A DNA stretch of 60,514 bases from Enteropsectra breve (GCA_024243835.1 JALPMN010000639.1:9242-69755); one strand, 5' to 3'; shown: positions 17,449 to 27,934, counted from the stretch's first letter. Numbers and translations are program-made. Notes: generated by a model not told the origin, from the sequence alone.

Positions 17449-19302
17449 CTATTCCTCCTGAAACTTATTATCCACAATATTTACTCCAGGGCTGCATTTT
17501 ACCACAGGCTCCACGGGCACAAGACCCAGCAAATTAGTCGTAAAATACAGAGAAGAGAAATAATTCACCGGATCGAGGCCATGCTCCTTTATCTTTTTGT
17601 ACGCATGGGAACAGGGCATCAGATACTCCTGGAACTTGCCGCAGGGACAGTGCAGCGAGTCAAGCGATACCTCGTAGTTCTTCGTGACTGCAGTTTCCTT
17701 AAGAATCTCAAGATGCTCCATGGCCATCGCACTCAGCGGGTTCTCAACATGCTCCGATGAAATGTTCTGTCTTTTCCTGATGTCTCTGCTCTCGTGCCAC
17801 AGAACCGCGTTAGCACAGTCGATCAGAGGCAGTTTAAGAACATCCTCACTCAAATAGTCCAGATGCCCTACAGGCGCATTGTTTATGTTGTAAAGCTCAA
17901 AGGCACAATATTTCCGCAGATAGTGCTTTTTGTCGATGTGAAGATACTCCTCATCCCCGTAGTTTAAATTGCTGAAATAAACCCCTATGAGGCTCTCTCC
18001 AGTTCCATGGACATACAGGCTTTTGCAGAGTGTTCTTGTTTTGATAAAAAAGTTTATCTTCATTTCAGTGCATATTTCTATCAGCTCACTGTCAAAGAAA
18101 TCAACACAGTAGTAATTTTGGTATTTGCGCATATTCAAAGCACTGTTTTTATCTTCTTTCTCGATATACGTCTTTTCTATCTGACTGTTCTTGCTTAGTT
18201 CTTCTGAGTTTCGCTTGAATATTTTGTTATTCCTGAGCATATTTTCATCATCCGAATGTCCTCTGTTATTTATATTTTCTTTTTCATTGGCATTCTCTTT
18301 ATTATTGACATTTTCTTTATTGGTAACATTTTCTTTATTATTGACATTTTCTTTTGTATTTACATCTTCCACTTCGCTCATGCATTTCTTGATACTGTCG
18401 GAGGGCTCCTTGCTGCTTTCCTTTGTATTAACTTTGTGCATCGTTTTGTGCTTTATGGCACTTTCTTCACTTGTGAAATTCCATATATTTCTTTTTGCAT
18501 CAAGCTTATCACAGTCATAATACCTGTCAGACTCTTCTGCATCAAGTCTTAAAAAATCAGAAAGTGCCGCAGGACGAGCCTTGGTGCTGAACATCGCGCT
18601 CTGTATAATTGGCATGTCATTTGGATCGTACATCAGGCCCAGGATCAGGCAGCCAAATGCCGTCGTGTATATCTTTACTTCCGTTACATTTCTGAGATAA
18701 AACGGATATTCGGGATGCTTGTAGAAAAAGTATTCAGCCTCGATACGTGAAAAAATATGAGGATTTAGTGCAACGAAGCTCTGGTAGAAATAGTGCAAAC
18801 AGCTCATAAATGCGCCTGCTTTAGAGTCAGAAGCAGGATCGAGACAGAGGGTGCTGAGAGGATTGGTTTCTGCGCTCACCAGGCGGTATATATCGAAATA
18901 AGACACTGAGTAGCCCTTCCTGAGGCACTTAGTGACCACGTTGTTGATATCAGTGCTTCTATATGTGCTATCGTCAGTGCTTTTTATATTTCTACCAGAG
19001 TTAGTTTCAAGATGCTTCATGAATTCCTTTTTGTGGAACATCTCAGGCTCGTAGAACTGGCAGGAATGGCACAGCTCGCAGAGCTTGATGTAGAATTTAT
19101 TGTCGTGCGAGTTGAATATCCCCAGAATAGACGCACTGCATTTCGTGGTGAAGCAGTTGGGGCATGTGAGCATGTATGAGTACTTGTTGTTCACAATTTC
19201 CTCAAAAATATTGTGTTTTGCGCCAATCAGCTTAATGCTCTCGATAAGTTCGTTTCGCGTATTGAAAATTCTGCAAAAATTTTCATCGGCTACGACTCCC
19301 AT
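17449..19302 (-). CDS. SWIM zinc-finger protein, possibly derived from a MULE transposase
   Basis: A 617-residue protein. The N-terminal 100 residues carry paired cysteines (TCPNCFTTKC, LCELCHSC) in an arrangement like the N-terminal zinc domain of FAR1/MuDR-type proteins. Near the C-terminus (about residues 550-564) is a SWIM finger, CPCGKFQEYLMPCSH (CxC...CxH). SWIM plus an N-terminal zinc domain is typical of Mutator-like transposases and host proteins domesticated from them, but I could not identify the DDE core between them. Residues about 315-350 are an imperfect tandem repeat of N-K-E-N units. The start follows CCCC. The transposase origin is inference. Confidence 0.55.
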   Translation of the reverse strand: MGVVADENFCRIFNTRNELIESIKLIGAKHNIFEEIVNNKYSYMLTCPNCFTTKCSASILGIFNSHDNKFYIKLCELCHSCQFYEPEMFHKKEFMKHLETNSGRNIKSTDDSTYRSTDINNVVTKCLRKGYSVSYFDIYRLVSAETNPLSTLCLDPASDSKAGAFMSCLHYFYQSFVALNPHIFSRIEAEYFFYKHPEYPFYLRNVTEVKIYTTAFGCLILGLMYDPNDMPIIQSAMFSTKARPAALSDFLRLDAEESDRYYDCDKLDAKRNIWNFTSEESAIKHKTMHKVNTKESSKEPSDSIKKCMSEVEDVNTKENVNNKENVTNKENVNNKENANEKENINNRGHSDDENMLRNNKIFKRNSEELSKNSQIEKTYIEKEDKNSALNMRKYQNYYCVDFFDSELIEICTEMKINFFIKTRTLCKSLYVHGTGESLIGVYFSNLNYGDEEYLHIDKKHYLRKYCAFELYNINNAPVGHLDYLSEDVLKLPLIDCANAVLWHESRDIRKRQNISSEHVENPLSAMAMEHLEILKETAVTKNYEVSLDSLHCPCGKFQEYLMPCSHAYKKIKEHGLDPVNYFSSLYFTTNLLGLVPVEPVVKCSPGVNIVDNKFQEE

Positions 19303-19797
19303 TCGGGGATCTTAAATTTTATTGAAAAAATTAAAATTTTGCAGGCCTGCTGTTCGCACCAATGATTCATAAGAATTTTAAAGAATGAAGATTCATAAGA
19401 ATTTAAAGAATGAAGATTCATAAGAATTTAAAGAATGAAGATTCATAAGAATTTAAAGAATGAAGATTCATAAGAATTTAAAGAATGAAGATTCATAAGA
19501 ATTTAAAGAATAGAGTATGTTTCACCAACATATATATAAAATCTGAATGTGGTAATACAGTAAGTCTCTATTTAAACTAAATGTTTATTCTCCATTTGAA
19601 ACGTATTCTTTTTTAAATTGGAAGAAATACTTTCTTGCCAACTGTTATATTACTCTTTAAAAGTAAAAACAGAATTAATAGATGAAGTTTATGGCTAGAA
19701 TATGCAATAAACAAGCTTTTTAGGGCATTTTGTAAAAGAAAAATCAACGCTTTTTTTATAGGCCATTTTGAATTTTAAGAAAAAAACAGCTCCTTTG
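19303..19797. repeat. 25-bp minisatellite between the SWIM gene and YPI1
   Basis: GATTCATAAGAATTTAAAGA (first 20 bases of a 25-base unit ending ATGAA) starts at 19364, 19390, 19415, 19440, 19465 and 19490; the first copy has one extra T and the last is partial (to about 19511). There are no spacers, so this is a plain tandem array. The rest of the segment is AT-rich with no gene. Confidence 0.85.
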
Positions 19798-19986
19798 ATG
19801 GATCAGAAAAGCACAAAGACATCGGCAACTGAAACAGTCCACAAGAAAGAGAAAAAAGTAAGTTGGACTGCAGAAACAATAGACAATGAGCATATGAACA
19901 AAAAGAGCTCGAAGATATGCTGCATACATCACTCAAAGTATGAGAAAGACTGTCTTGACAGGACAAAAAATAAATATGAAAGATAA
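19798..19986 (+). CDS. YPI1: Protein phosphatase 1 inhibitor YPI1/PPP1R11 (inhibitor-3) homologue
   Basis: A 62-residue protein that would bind and restrain protein phosphatase 1. Signatures: a KVSW motif that fits the RVxF PP1-docking site, followed by the family hallmark [19 protein letters not shown]. Yeast Ypi1 and human PPP1R11 are 126-155 residues, so only the inhibitory core is kept. The first 20 residues are a charged Ser/Thr-rich tail. A 10-codon upstream extension would need a TTG start; the ATG at 19798 is used. Confidence 0.85.
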   Translation: MDQKSTKTSATETVHKKEKKVSWTAETIDNEHMNKKSSKICCIHHSKYEKDCLDRTKNKYER

Positions 19987-20269
19987 ATGCGCAGAAGTGT
20001 TTTAGCAAGGTAAATTATTTAATTCTTATACTCTACATGCACTATAAATAATTGTTTTCAAAAAAGTGTTGTACATCAGGAATTTTCAAGCTCAAGGACT
20101 CAAATAGTCATAAAAATATTACTTCAAAAATGTCTCAATAAAAAATAATTATTTGAGAAAGCACTTCATTTCTACATTACTACAGTAAGTTTATATAAAC
20201 GCGCAGGCGTGATGTTTCATAATGAAACTGTTTTAGCGGCTCTAAATAATCACACGAACATAACATACA

Positions 20270-21046
20270 ATGGCATCAGACTCGTATGGAGGCGAAAAGA
20301 ACAAAGATATTGTGTTTCTGTTTGATGTTGATGGCACACTGAGCCCCTCAAGACAAAAGGCACCGGAAAGTATCATGCACATGCTGCATGAGCTAAAAAA
20401 GCGGGTGAATATAGGCTTTGTGGGAGGGTCTAACCTGGAGAAACAGGCGGAGCAGATCGGAGACAATGTCCTCGAGATGTTTGACTACGGCTTTCCCGAA
20501 AATGGGCTGCAGTTCTACAAAGAGGGCAAGCTTGTGAAATCAGAGTCTTTCATTGGTGTAATCGGTGAAACAGGCTATAAGGAAATAGTAAACAAAATCA
20601 TGCATGAGCTGTCGCTTATTGACTGCCCAAAGAAGCGTGGAAACTTCATCGAGCTGAGGGACTCGATGCTGAATGTGAGTCCCATCGGAAGGACATGCAC
20701 CCAGGAGGAAAGAGACGAATATTTCAAATACGACAAAGAGAACGAGATCAGGAAAACCCTGTGCAAGAAACTAGCGAGTGAGTTTGAGAAGTACAACTTG
20801 TCCTGTGTGATCGGGGGACAAATTTCCATTGATATTTTCCCACGGGGCTGGGACAAAACATACTGTTTGAATCATATTGATGAGAAAACGGTGGTGTTTT
20901 TCGGAGATATGACTGAAGAGGGTGGAAACGACTACGAAATATACAGCCATGAACGCACAACAGGCATTAATGTAGCTGAGCCAGACGACACGATTAATAA
21001 GGTAAATGAAGAGCTTAAGAAACTGGGAATACAGCCCATTAGCTAA
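20270..21046 (+). CDS. SEC53: Phosphomannomutase (PMM/SEC53)
   Basis: A 258-residue cytosolic HAD-fold enzyme converting mannose-6-phosphate to mannose-1-phosphate for GDP-mannose, N- and O-mannosylation and GPI anchors. Motif I FLFDVDGTLS contains the nucleophile D19 and acid/base D21. The C-terminal GGQISIDIFPRGWDKT and FFGDMTEEGGNDYEIY are eukaryotic PMM signatures. The length matches the family (yeast 254, human PMM2 246). All catalytic motifs are intact. Confidence 0.95.
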   Translation: MASDSYGGEKNKDIVFLFDVDGTLSPSRQKAPESIMHMLHELKKRVNIGFVGGSNLEKQAEQIGDNVLEMFDYGFPENGLQFYKEGKLVKSESFIGVIGETGYKEIVNKIMHELSLIDCPKKRGNFIELRDSMLNVSPIGRTCTQEERDEYFKYDKENEIRKTLCKKLASEFEKYNLSCVIGGQISIDIFPRGWDKTYCLNHIDEKTVVFFGDMTEEGGNDYEIYSHERTTGINVAEPDDTINKVNEELKKLGIQPIS

Positions 21047-21424
21047 ATTAAACTTTATAACTTTCCAATCTTGCTTTGAGAAGATATCTTTTATAAGAAT
21101 AGTATCAGCTGTTAGTTAAAAGTGTTGCAAAAATGAAAATCTAAAAGTCTATATATCAGATTAGACTTTATAAAATACCAATAAAATTGTCTTTCTAAAT
21201 GATTGACTCAGCAATAATAGAGAATACACAGGATATAAACCAACAAATATTATTTTAGTAATTTGCTAGTATCTTTTTGCTGTATTTTCTTATCGCTGTT
21301 TAAGAGTGTATTAAAATACTCACCCAAAACTAATGGAGATATTTGTATAATTAAAAAATATGAAAAAACTACATTAAATAATTATTTTAGTCTCTGATAT
21401 AAACATATTCAGTCAAAGGACACA
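21047..21424. other. AT-rich convergent spacer
   Basis: About 380 bases between the 3' ends of phosphomannomutase and the first USP-like gene. Nothing is recognised. Confidence 0.3.
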
Positions 21425-22921
21425 TTAATCTTTTATCTGCTGATAAACAACCCTTTCATAGATCGCCATGACCACCGTCACCCTCAGTATTTTTTCATTA
21501 TTGCTGTCGCTCAATACCCTCGTTTTTATAGTCCCGTCAATTTTGTATTTTTTCGTGTTCTTCCAATTTATAATATAAAAGTGGCTCTTGCCTGTCACTT
21601 CGTTGTATTTGCAGAGAACTGCGCATATTCTCCTGTACTTGCAGTTTTCATATTTCAGCAAATCATCAATCTCCTCATCAACCTTTACCAAATTGTCATA
21701 ATACACTCCCTTCTTCTGGCCGCCCGCATTTGTCATTCGCTTTATTTTAAAAATCAGGTATTCAGGCTGCTCCTTAATAAACTGTTCGTTGTAGCAGCGA
21801 TTATGGGGAACATCGCAAATAAGGCAGCTATCGTGCCTCATTTTATCACCCTTAACAAACTTGCTATGCGCATTTTCAATGCTCTTTATAGTGTGTTTGT
21901 TGGTGATGCTGCAGTCCACCGTTTCAATAAAAGTCTCAGGATATTCTTTATAGCCACTTGTTACACTACAGAAGCAGTTTCGTGTTATTTTAATACTGAA
22001 GAATTTCTCTAATACAGGCGCTTTTGCTAAAGTGAGTGTCAGCTGAGTCATAAAACTGCACACGGCTGCCTCTCTAAAGCCGTCTTCTGTGGCTGGAAGC
22101 GTCTGTCTCGTTACCTGATTCAGCACCTTGGTGACAGAGGCAGACAGTTTTCTATCGCGTTCAGGTGTTTGTTTTTCCTGAGAATCAGCCACTATTTGCC
22201 GTAGCTGCAACAGCACTGACTTCGCTGGCTCTTCAATAACAGACTGATTGGATTCCAGGAATTCCCTAAATTTAGGCAGCAACAGCAGTGCAGTTATTGC
22301 AACATTCACAAACTGCATGTTTTCGTCGTTAGGCAGGAGGCACAGAGGATTCCCTGTGCTTTCTGTAAATTCTTCAGGTCCTTCCTCATCCTCAATGTCT
22401 GAACCAACAGTCTCATTAAGATTCAGCACTTCGCCAGAATCAATAGTGTCTGCATCACTTAATCCCTTCCGCTTTGTTTTCTTTTCAGTGCTATTGACAC
22501 TATAAGATTTTGTGGAACATTCGGGCGACTCCTCTTTAAGAGAATCCAAGCTAAAGTCATGAGAAATCGGTCTAAAGGGGCTTGCGCCACTTATTGATGG
22601 GCTGCTTTTAGAAGACTCAAAGCTGCTGCCGGAGCTTGTGGAGTTGCCCATGCTTGTCCAGCTCTTTTTCCGAGCCAAAGCACTCTCTGATTGTGATGCA
22701 GCCAGTTCTGTTGGCAAGTGCTTAGTTTCTGAATTATCTGGATGTCTGTTGATAAAAGGCAACTTGCCAAACATCTTTCTTATGCTGTGTTTTCTGGAAA
22801 ATGCAGGTTTATCGCCATCAACCCTTGGATCAGCCTCCTTCTCCTTGGGTTCTGCAGTGGAGCCAGGATTCTGTGCCATGCTTGCATGTAGTATTGCAAA
22901 TTTAAGTATTGCCCACCTCAT
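21425..22921 (-). CDS. Secreted USP-fold protein lacking the catalytic cysteine (pseudo-deubiquitinase)
   Basis: A 498-residue protein and the most diverged of four tandem USP-like genes. The start follows CCCC (GATCCCCAA then ATG) and gives a signal-like N-terminus (MRWAILKFAILHASMA). Residues 20-190 are a Ser/Glu-rich disordered region. The Cys box aligns with its neighbours through NxxxxxFxNxxxxxLxLLPKF, but the catalytic Cys position is Q203 (NDENMQFVNVAI). The His box keeps H447 (GKSHFYIINW) followed by KIDG. A CxxC zinc knuckle (SCLICDVPHNRC) and the terminal AIYERV strand are also USP-like. Probably it binds ubiquitin or a ubiquitin-like protein without cleaving it. Function is inferred. 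Confidence 0.65.
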   Translation of the reverse strand: MRWAILKFAILHASMAQNPGSTAEPKEKEADPRVDGDKPAFSRKHSIRKMFGKLPFINRHPDNSETKHLPTELAASQSESALARKKSWTSMGNSTSSGSSFESSKSSPSISGASPFRPISHDFSLDSLKEESPECSTKSYSVNSTEKKTKRKGLSDADTIDSGEVLNLNETVGSDIEDEEGPEEFTESTGNPLCLLPNDENMQFVNVAITALLLLPKFREFLESNQSVIEEPAKSVLLQLRQIVADSQEKQTPERDRKLSASVTKVLNQVTRQTLPATEDGFREAAVCSFMTQLTLTLAKAPVLEKFFSIKITRNCFCSVTSGYKEYPETFIETVDCSITNKHTIKSIENAHSKFVKGDKMRHDSCLICDVPHNRCYNEQFIKEQPEYLIFKIKRMTNAGGQKKGVYYDNLVKVDEEIDDLLKYENCKYRRICAVLCKYNEVTGKSHFYIINWKNTKKYKIDGTIKTRVLSDSNNEKILRVTVVMAIYERVVYQQIKD

Positions 22922-23883
22922 TTGGGGATCATTAAATTAATGAAAATTTTATTTTCGATGACTGTAATAAGGTAATAATAATAAAGCAGGCTAAAATAGC
23001 ATTCTTTCATAGAACAAGTTGAAATGAAAGCTAAGGAATTAATTTTAAAATTAAACTGTTTTTAATGTTATTTTATCCAGCAGGAATTGGTTTTACAAAT
23101 GTTAAAAGCATAATGTGTGGCTCTTTTGATGTTACGGATAATATTAATAGTTATTGCTCTGAATAAATTGCAAAAATTTTAATCAACTCAAAATAATTAA
23201 AAAAATGAAGTTAGAATGGAGCGGTGGTTGTTCCTGGCGCCTTAGCTACTGTAGAACCTTGATAGTTCTTAAGATATACTCACTAGTAAAATTGAGGTTA
23301 AACGAAGTCATTTCAGAAAAGATATAGGTAAAATCAATAGTAGTGTAATTGGTGATATCATTTTATCTGTTACCATTTTTAAAAAGCATGTTAGCTTGGA
23401 CAGCAAAGTGAGTAAATTGCTTTTTTCTAAAAGGCATGCATGTTTTTATACGAATACAAATGGAGTGTTCAACATGTCGAATAAAAAATATAATTGCATT
23501 TAACAATACAATATAGTTTTATTGCACAAGCTGAGTTTTAAACACTGTTAGTTACTCTTCTCTTAATCGCAAATATCTGAAAATCAAAGAGCTCTTCTTT
23601 TGTTCTTTGAAAAAAAGAGTCTTTGTTGCAATGAAAAAAAGAGTTTTTATTGCATGATAAAAAGAGTCTTTATTTCTAAAAAGCCTGCAGCTTAAGAACT
23701 ATAAGGCACAGGATTTCTTTGAGAATAACTCCCTAAAATTTTTTCTATAAACAAACTATCTTTATGATTTTTTAGCATGCATACAAATCTATCTTTAGTT
23801 TTAGAATATAGAAAAATTAGGTCATTCATATTTTTACTTAAATCATCATATTTTAATAAAAAACCTAATAATGGTAAGTTTAA
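22922..23883. other. Spacer between first and second USP-like genes
   Basis: About 960 bases without a gene. A GC-richer patch at 23217-23285 has a short inverted repeat (GAACC/GGTTC-like) but no recognisable RNA class. At about 23607-23665 the phrase GAAAAAAAGAGT(C)TTT..TTGCA is repeated three times. Confidence 0.3.
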
Positions 23884-25455
23884 TTATTTAGTTTTGATAT
23901 CACACAGCTCATAGATGCCTGTTGAAGTCTGCCTCGTAAAGTAGTTATCCTGTTCAAATATTGGTGTGCCAAATTCGTAAAGTCTGTTGTCGTCAATCAA
24001 ATAGAAGCCGCTGTCCTCCTTCCACAGCTGCAGTGAGTAGTGCCCAATGCCGCCCGGGACTTGTGGCTGTGTAAACAATATTGCAGCAAGTCTTTTATAC
24101 CTGTATCCGCCAACAACGATATATTCAGATATTTCGTATCTCTGTAAGGAGTAGCTTGCGTCATGATTTCTTCTGTTGATTTTTACGAACAAATACTCGC
24201 TCGGCCTGGCAACAGCTTTATAAATCTTGCATTCTGTGCGCCTTTTTTCACAAACTCCACATGACGGTCCGTCGCTTTTATCAAGGGAAATATCCGCGAA
24301 ATCTGCCTGAATTGCACTTTCAGTATCACTGAAATTATTTTCCAGCAAGAAACGTCTATCGCAGGGGTATCTTAGTTTTTCCGTTCCATCGGCGCATCTG
24401 AATCTCTCTACAATTTTTGGGTTTATAAGACGATCAAGATCTACGTTTGCAAAGCTGATAATTTTTTCAGCTTCCTTGGAAATCTCGTCACTGAGCGTAT
24501 CTAGCAGCATGCCAATAAATTCATCTGCATCGTCAGCGTGGCTGCGCCTGAAATTGGATCCTGTCGCTTTGTTCAAAGCATTGAGAAGTTCATTAACCAT
24601 GCCGATCTCATCAAAACCACATCTTGAGTTTATCCCAGCCATAATGCAATAAAGAGCCTTAAAAACTGGGCCTGCTGCCATCATTTCGCTATCGCCTTTT
24701 TCTAAAATAAAATCGCTAAATTTGGGAAGGAAATAAAGGCCGAGCAGAGAGGCGTTAATAAAGCAGGCATTTGTGCCATTTTTAAGGCCCCTTACTTGGC
24801 AGCCACGTACTTGCAATGCATCGCTTTCGTTTACTGCTCTCCCATCATATAGTTCCATTAACTGCAGAAACTGCAGCTTTGACATCAAGATTCCCTGAAA
24901 TAGCACCACCTGGCTCTGCTTGTTTAAATTTCGCATATTAAAATGTTCTTGCTGCTCCCGAAAGGTATCCTTTTCCTCTTGAGAAGTAATTCGTGTTTCC
25001 GGGGCATTCATTAAAGACGGGCTGCTATCCCTTGGTGGCTGATCGTTGGTATCGCCTGAATCATCAGTACTTGTCACATTGTATATTGTTTTTAATGAGT
25101 CCAAATTATTTGCAATATCATCAATATTTAGGCATATTCTTGATTGATCACTCGAATTTTTTCTAGAAACCAGAGAAAAAGTACCGTCAAGTTTTTGAGT
25201 ATCATCCCACTCCATGTTTTCTGCAGCATCCTCTTTCTGATTGCTTTCTGGGCGCTTCTGGGCAAGATCCACAATCTTTTTCATTCCTGGAGTAAGCTTT
25301 ATGAAGCTCTGCTTGTCATTGAGTGCCAGCAGATAATCAGTAAACGCTTTATTCGTATCTCTAAATGCGTAAGAGTTATCTCTAATACTCATCGACCGCA
25401 TCGCACAGGATGCCAAAAGAGTGTGCTTCAGTATCTGTTTTAGATTTGAATGCAT
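23884..25455 (-). CDS. Secreted ubiquitin-specific protease (USP/UCH family C19-like)
   Basis: A 523-residue deubiquitinase-like protein. The N-terminal 20 residues contain a short hydrophobic helix (LKHTLLASCAM) consistent with a weak signal sequence. Residues 30-200 are linker. The USP domain (about 215-515) has the Cys box NGTNACFINASLLGL with C231, the acidic DADEFIGMLLDTL helix, a zinc knuckle CGVCEKRRTEC, and the His box GGIGHYSLQLW with H472 followed by LIDD. The arrangement matches peptidase family C19, although the usual GNTCYMNS is changed to NGTNACFINA. The catalytic residues look competent. It is tandem and co-oriented with three paralogues, so the cluster arose by local duplication. 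Confidence 0.8.
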   Translation of the reverse strand: MHSNLKQILKHTLLASCAMRSMSIRDNSYAFRDTNKAFTDYLLALNDKQSFIKLTPGMKKIVDLAQKRPESNQKEDAAENMEWDDTQKLDGTFSLVSRKNSSDQSRICLNIDDIANNLDSLKTIYNVTSTDDSGDTNDQPPRDSSPSLMNAPETRITSQEEKDTFREQQEHFNMRNLNKQSQVVLFQGILMSKLQFLQLMELYDGRAVNESDALQVRGCQVRGLKNGTNACFINASLLGLYFLPKFSDFILEKGDSEMMAAGPVFKALYCIMAGINSRCGFDEIGMVNELLNALNKATGSNFRRSHADDADEFIGMLLDTLSDEISKEAEKIISFANVDLDRLINPKIVERFRCADGTEKLRYPCDRRFLLENNFSDTESAIQADFADISLDKSDGPSCGVCEKRRTECKIYKAVARPSEYLFVKINRRNHDASYSLQRYEISEYIVVGGYRYKRLAAILFTQPQVPGGIGHYSLQLWKEDSGFYLIDDNRLYEFGTPIFEQDNYFTRQTSTGIYELCDIKTK

Positions 25456-25723
25456 GGCCTAATCAAAAAATTTTTAATATAAATCTAAAAGAGAATTTCT
25501 CATTTTTTATCGTAAAAGACTCGTTATGTAAATAAAAGTTACTGTATTTGTTAACTAAAAGAATATAATCTTTACTCTGTGCTGCTTTTTAATCCTAATG
25601 AAAGGAAAATATTATTAAAAATTCTGTTAAATATTTTTATCCCGTAAATATTATTAGTGTAAGTATTGGTACTTCATATTTGAAAGAGTCTTTAATATAG
25701 AAAAAGTGAGGTAAATAATTTAA

Positions 25724-27934
25724 TTACTGAAGGTCACTCTCATGGAGCTCATAGATACCTGTTGATGTTTGGCTCATAAAAAGGTTATCATTTATTTCAC
25801 CAGGATTATCAAAATCGTAAATGATGCTGTCATCAAGCAAATAGAAGCCCTGATTCTCCTTCCACAGCTGAAGTGTGTAGTGTCCAATGCGGCCCCCTAA
25901 TCCTGGTGGTGAAAACAAAATAGCCGCTACTCTTTTATATGTGAACTCACCAACTCTGATGTACTCGGATATTTCGTATTTAGATTTGGAGTAGCTTGCG
26001 TCATGATTCCTTCTATTTATTTTGACGAACAAATACTCGCTCGGCCTTTCAACTGCTTTGTAGATCTTGCACTCAGCAGATCTCTTTCCACAGACTGCAC
26101 ATGACGGTCCGTAGCTCTTATCAAGCGCAATCTCTGCAAAATCCGCTTCAACTGCTTCCATCGTATTATCGAAATTATTCTGCAAATAAACATATCTGCC
26201 ACAGGAATTTCTTAGCTTTTCTGTTCCATCAGCACATCTGAATTTCTCCACGATTTCTGGCTCTATGAGGCCTTCATATGCTTTGAGTAAAGAATTGTTT
26301 GTTTCTGTTGAAATCTCCTTACTGAGCATATCAAGAAGTGTGCCAATAAAAACATCCGTATCATTGGCATCATCACGTGAGAAATTAGAACCCGCTTCAC
26401 TGTTCAATGCTTTAAGCAGGTCATTCACCATCTTAATCTGTTTGGACTCAGAGGCAGTTTCCATGATGGACATTAAATGATGAAGAGCAGCGGTTACAGG
26501 TTTTGCCGTTGGTGACTTGCCATTCTCTAAAATGTAGTTCCTGAATTTAGGAAGGAAAAGGAGTCCAAGCAACGGAGCGTTTATGAAGCAAGCATATGTA
26601 CCATTTTTAAGGGTAGTTACTTGACAATCGCGCACGCGCATCTTTAGATTTTTTTCTACTTTTCGCCATGGTTTATGTGCATATAGTGACACTTTCTTTT
26701 CACTTGAATTAATATTTGGATTCTCATTACTAGAGTTTTGATTGTTATCCTGATCCTCACTATGCTCGTCTATTGATTCTCCAAGTCTTTCCATTAGAAG
26801 ATCCATTTCTGTTTTTCTTTTGACTATCATTTTCAGAGTTCTTATATTTAATCTTCTTAAGTCTTCTTCAATTGCGTCAAAATTCTCTCCTCTAAATATT
26901 GTTTTTAAAATTTTTAAAGTTTCGTTAATCTCTATCCTATTCTTTGTATTAAACATTGGTTTCAGCCTTTCAAATAAATCTGAAAATTTTAAAATGTCTT
27001 TTTCCTTTGAATCTGGAATATTTATAGTGTCATTTTCCTTTGAATCTGGAATATTTATAGTGTCATTTTCCTTTGAATCTGGAATATTTTTAGTGTCTTT
27101 TTCCTTTATTTCACAGATTTCTATTAAGTCTTGTAAAATAGCTAAGATTTCCTCTTTGCCCTTTACCCCGAATATTTTTTTCAAGCTTAGTATTTTTGCA
27201 GCAACAACTTTAGCCTCCATAGATGAAAATGCTTCCTTGCCTGTTTTATAGTCGTCATTCATATTTTCATACTCAATGAAAATTTCTTCGGTGGCATCAC
27301 TTGGAGCTGCAGTGCTTTTTGATTCCTGATCATCCATTTCTCTTATCTCATTTGTATTTACTGCATTATCTTTAGTAGTCTCACTTGGAGCTGCATTGCT
27401 TTTTATTTCCTGGTCAGCTATTACTTCTATTTCATTTGAATCTACGTCTTTACTATCTGTTATACTTTTATTCTTTTCTTCTATCTCATTTGTATTTGCT
27501 GCATTGTCTTCAGCAGTTTCACTTGGAGCTGCAGTACTCTTTGTCTGGCCAGATATTTCTTCTATTTCATTTGTATTTGCTGCAATTTCTTCAGTTATAA
27601 TATGTGAAGCTGATTGAATATCGCTTTTTTGGCCAAACACCGATCCAAGATTATCAGTGAGATAACCACTCTGTGTTGCTGGCTTGACTTCCGTGCTATC
27701 ATAAGTCTTATCAGAGTTTACATTCACTTGTGCTTTTTTATCGACTGCTTGTAGTTGTTTCTTTTTTCCGCCCGTTGATGATTTTTTAACTGTGCATATC
27801 AACGACCGCCAGGAAAGTTTGGTCTTTTTAGGTGCTTTTCCTAATGCGCTCTCATTTTCTTCGCTTTTCTTGTTACCAAACACACCCGATGCTAATAGAA
27901 TGTAATATAGTATGTGTCGGTTATACAAAAGCAT
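25724..27934 (-). CDS. Secreted ubiquitin-specific protease with long repeat-rich linker
   Basis: A 736-residue protein. The start ATG follows GACCCCATC. The N-terminus (MLLYNRHILYYILLASGVFG) is a good signal peptide candidate. Residues 30-430 are a low-complexity linker with two internal repeats: a T-N-E-I-E-E/TAAPSETAEDN-type repeat (about 110-220) and three copies of a 12-residue SKENDTINIPD unit (about 280-320). The USP domain (about 430-730) has the Cys box NGTYACFINAPLLGLLFL with C449, the helix DDANDTDVFIGTLLDML, the knuckle CAVCGKRSAEC and the His box RIGHYTLQLW with H685 followed by LLDD. The catalytic residues are intact. Its C-terminal domain is closely related to that of the neighbouring genes. 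Confidence 0.8.
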   Translation of the reverse strand: MLLYNRHILYYILLASGVFGNKKSEENESALGKAPKKTKLSWRSLICTVKKSSTGGKKKQLQAVDKKAQVNVNSDKTYDSTEVKPATQSGYLTDNLGSVFGQKSDIQSASHIITEEIAANTNEIEEISGQTKSTAAPSETAEDNAANTNEIEEKNKSITDSKDVDSNEIEVIADQEIKSNAAPSETTKDNAVNTNEIREMDDQESKSTAAPSDATEEIFIEYENMNDDYKTGKEAFSSMEAKVVAAKILSLKKIFGVKGKEEILAILQDLIEICEIKEKDTKNIPDSKENDTINIPDSKENDTINIPDSKEKDILKFSDLFERLKPMFNTKNRIEINETLKILKTIFRGENFDAIEEDLRRLNIRTLKMIVKRKTEMDLLMERLGESIDEHSEDQDNNQNSSNENPNINSSEKKVSLYAHKPWRKVEKNLKMRVRDCQVTTLKNGTYACFINAPLLGLLFLPKFRNYILENGKSPTAKPVTAALHHLMSIMETASESKQIKMVNDLLKALNSEAGSNFSRDDANDTDVFIGTLLDMLSKEISTETNNSLLKAYEGLIEPEIVEKFRCADGTEKLRNSCGRYVYLQNNFDNTMEAVEADFAEIALDKSYGPSCAVCGKRSAECKIYKAVERPSEYLFVKINRRNHDASYSKSKYEISEYIRVGEFTYKRVAAILFSPPGLGGRIGHYTLQLWKENQGFYLLDDSIIYDFDNPGEINDNLFMSQTSTGIYELHESDLQ

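Noticed and set aside
19364..19511. CRISPR-like repeats
   Set aside because: The 25-base units abut directly with no spacers; this is a minisatellite in a eukaryotic genome.
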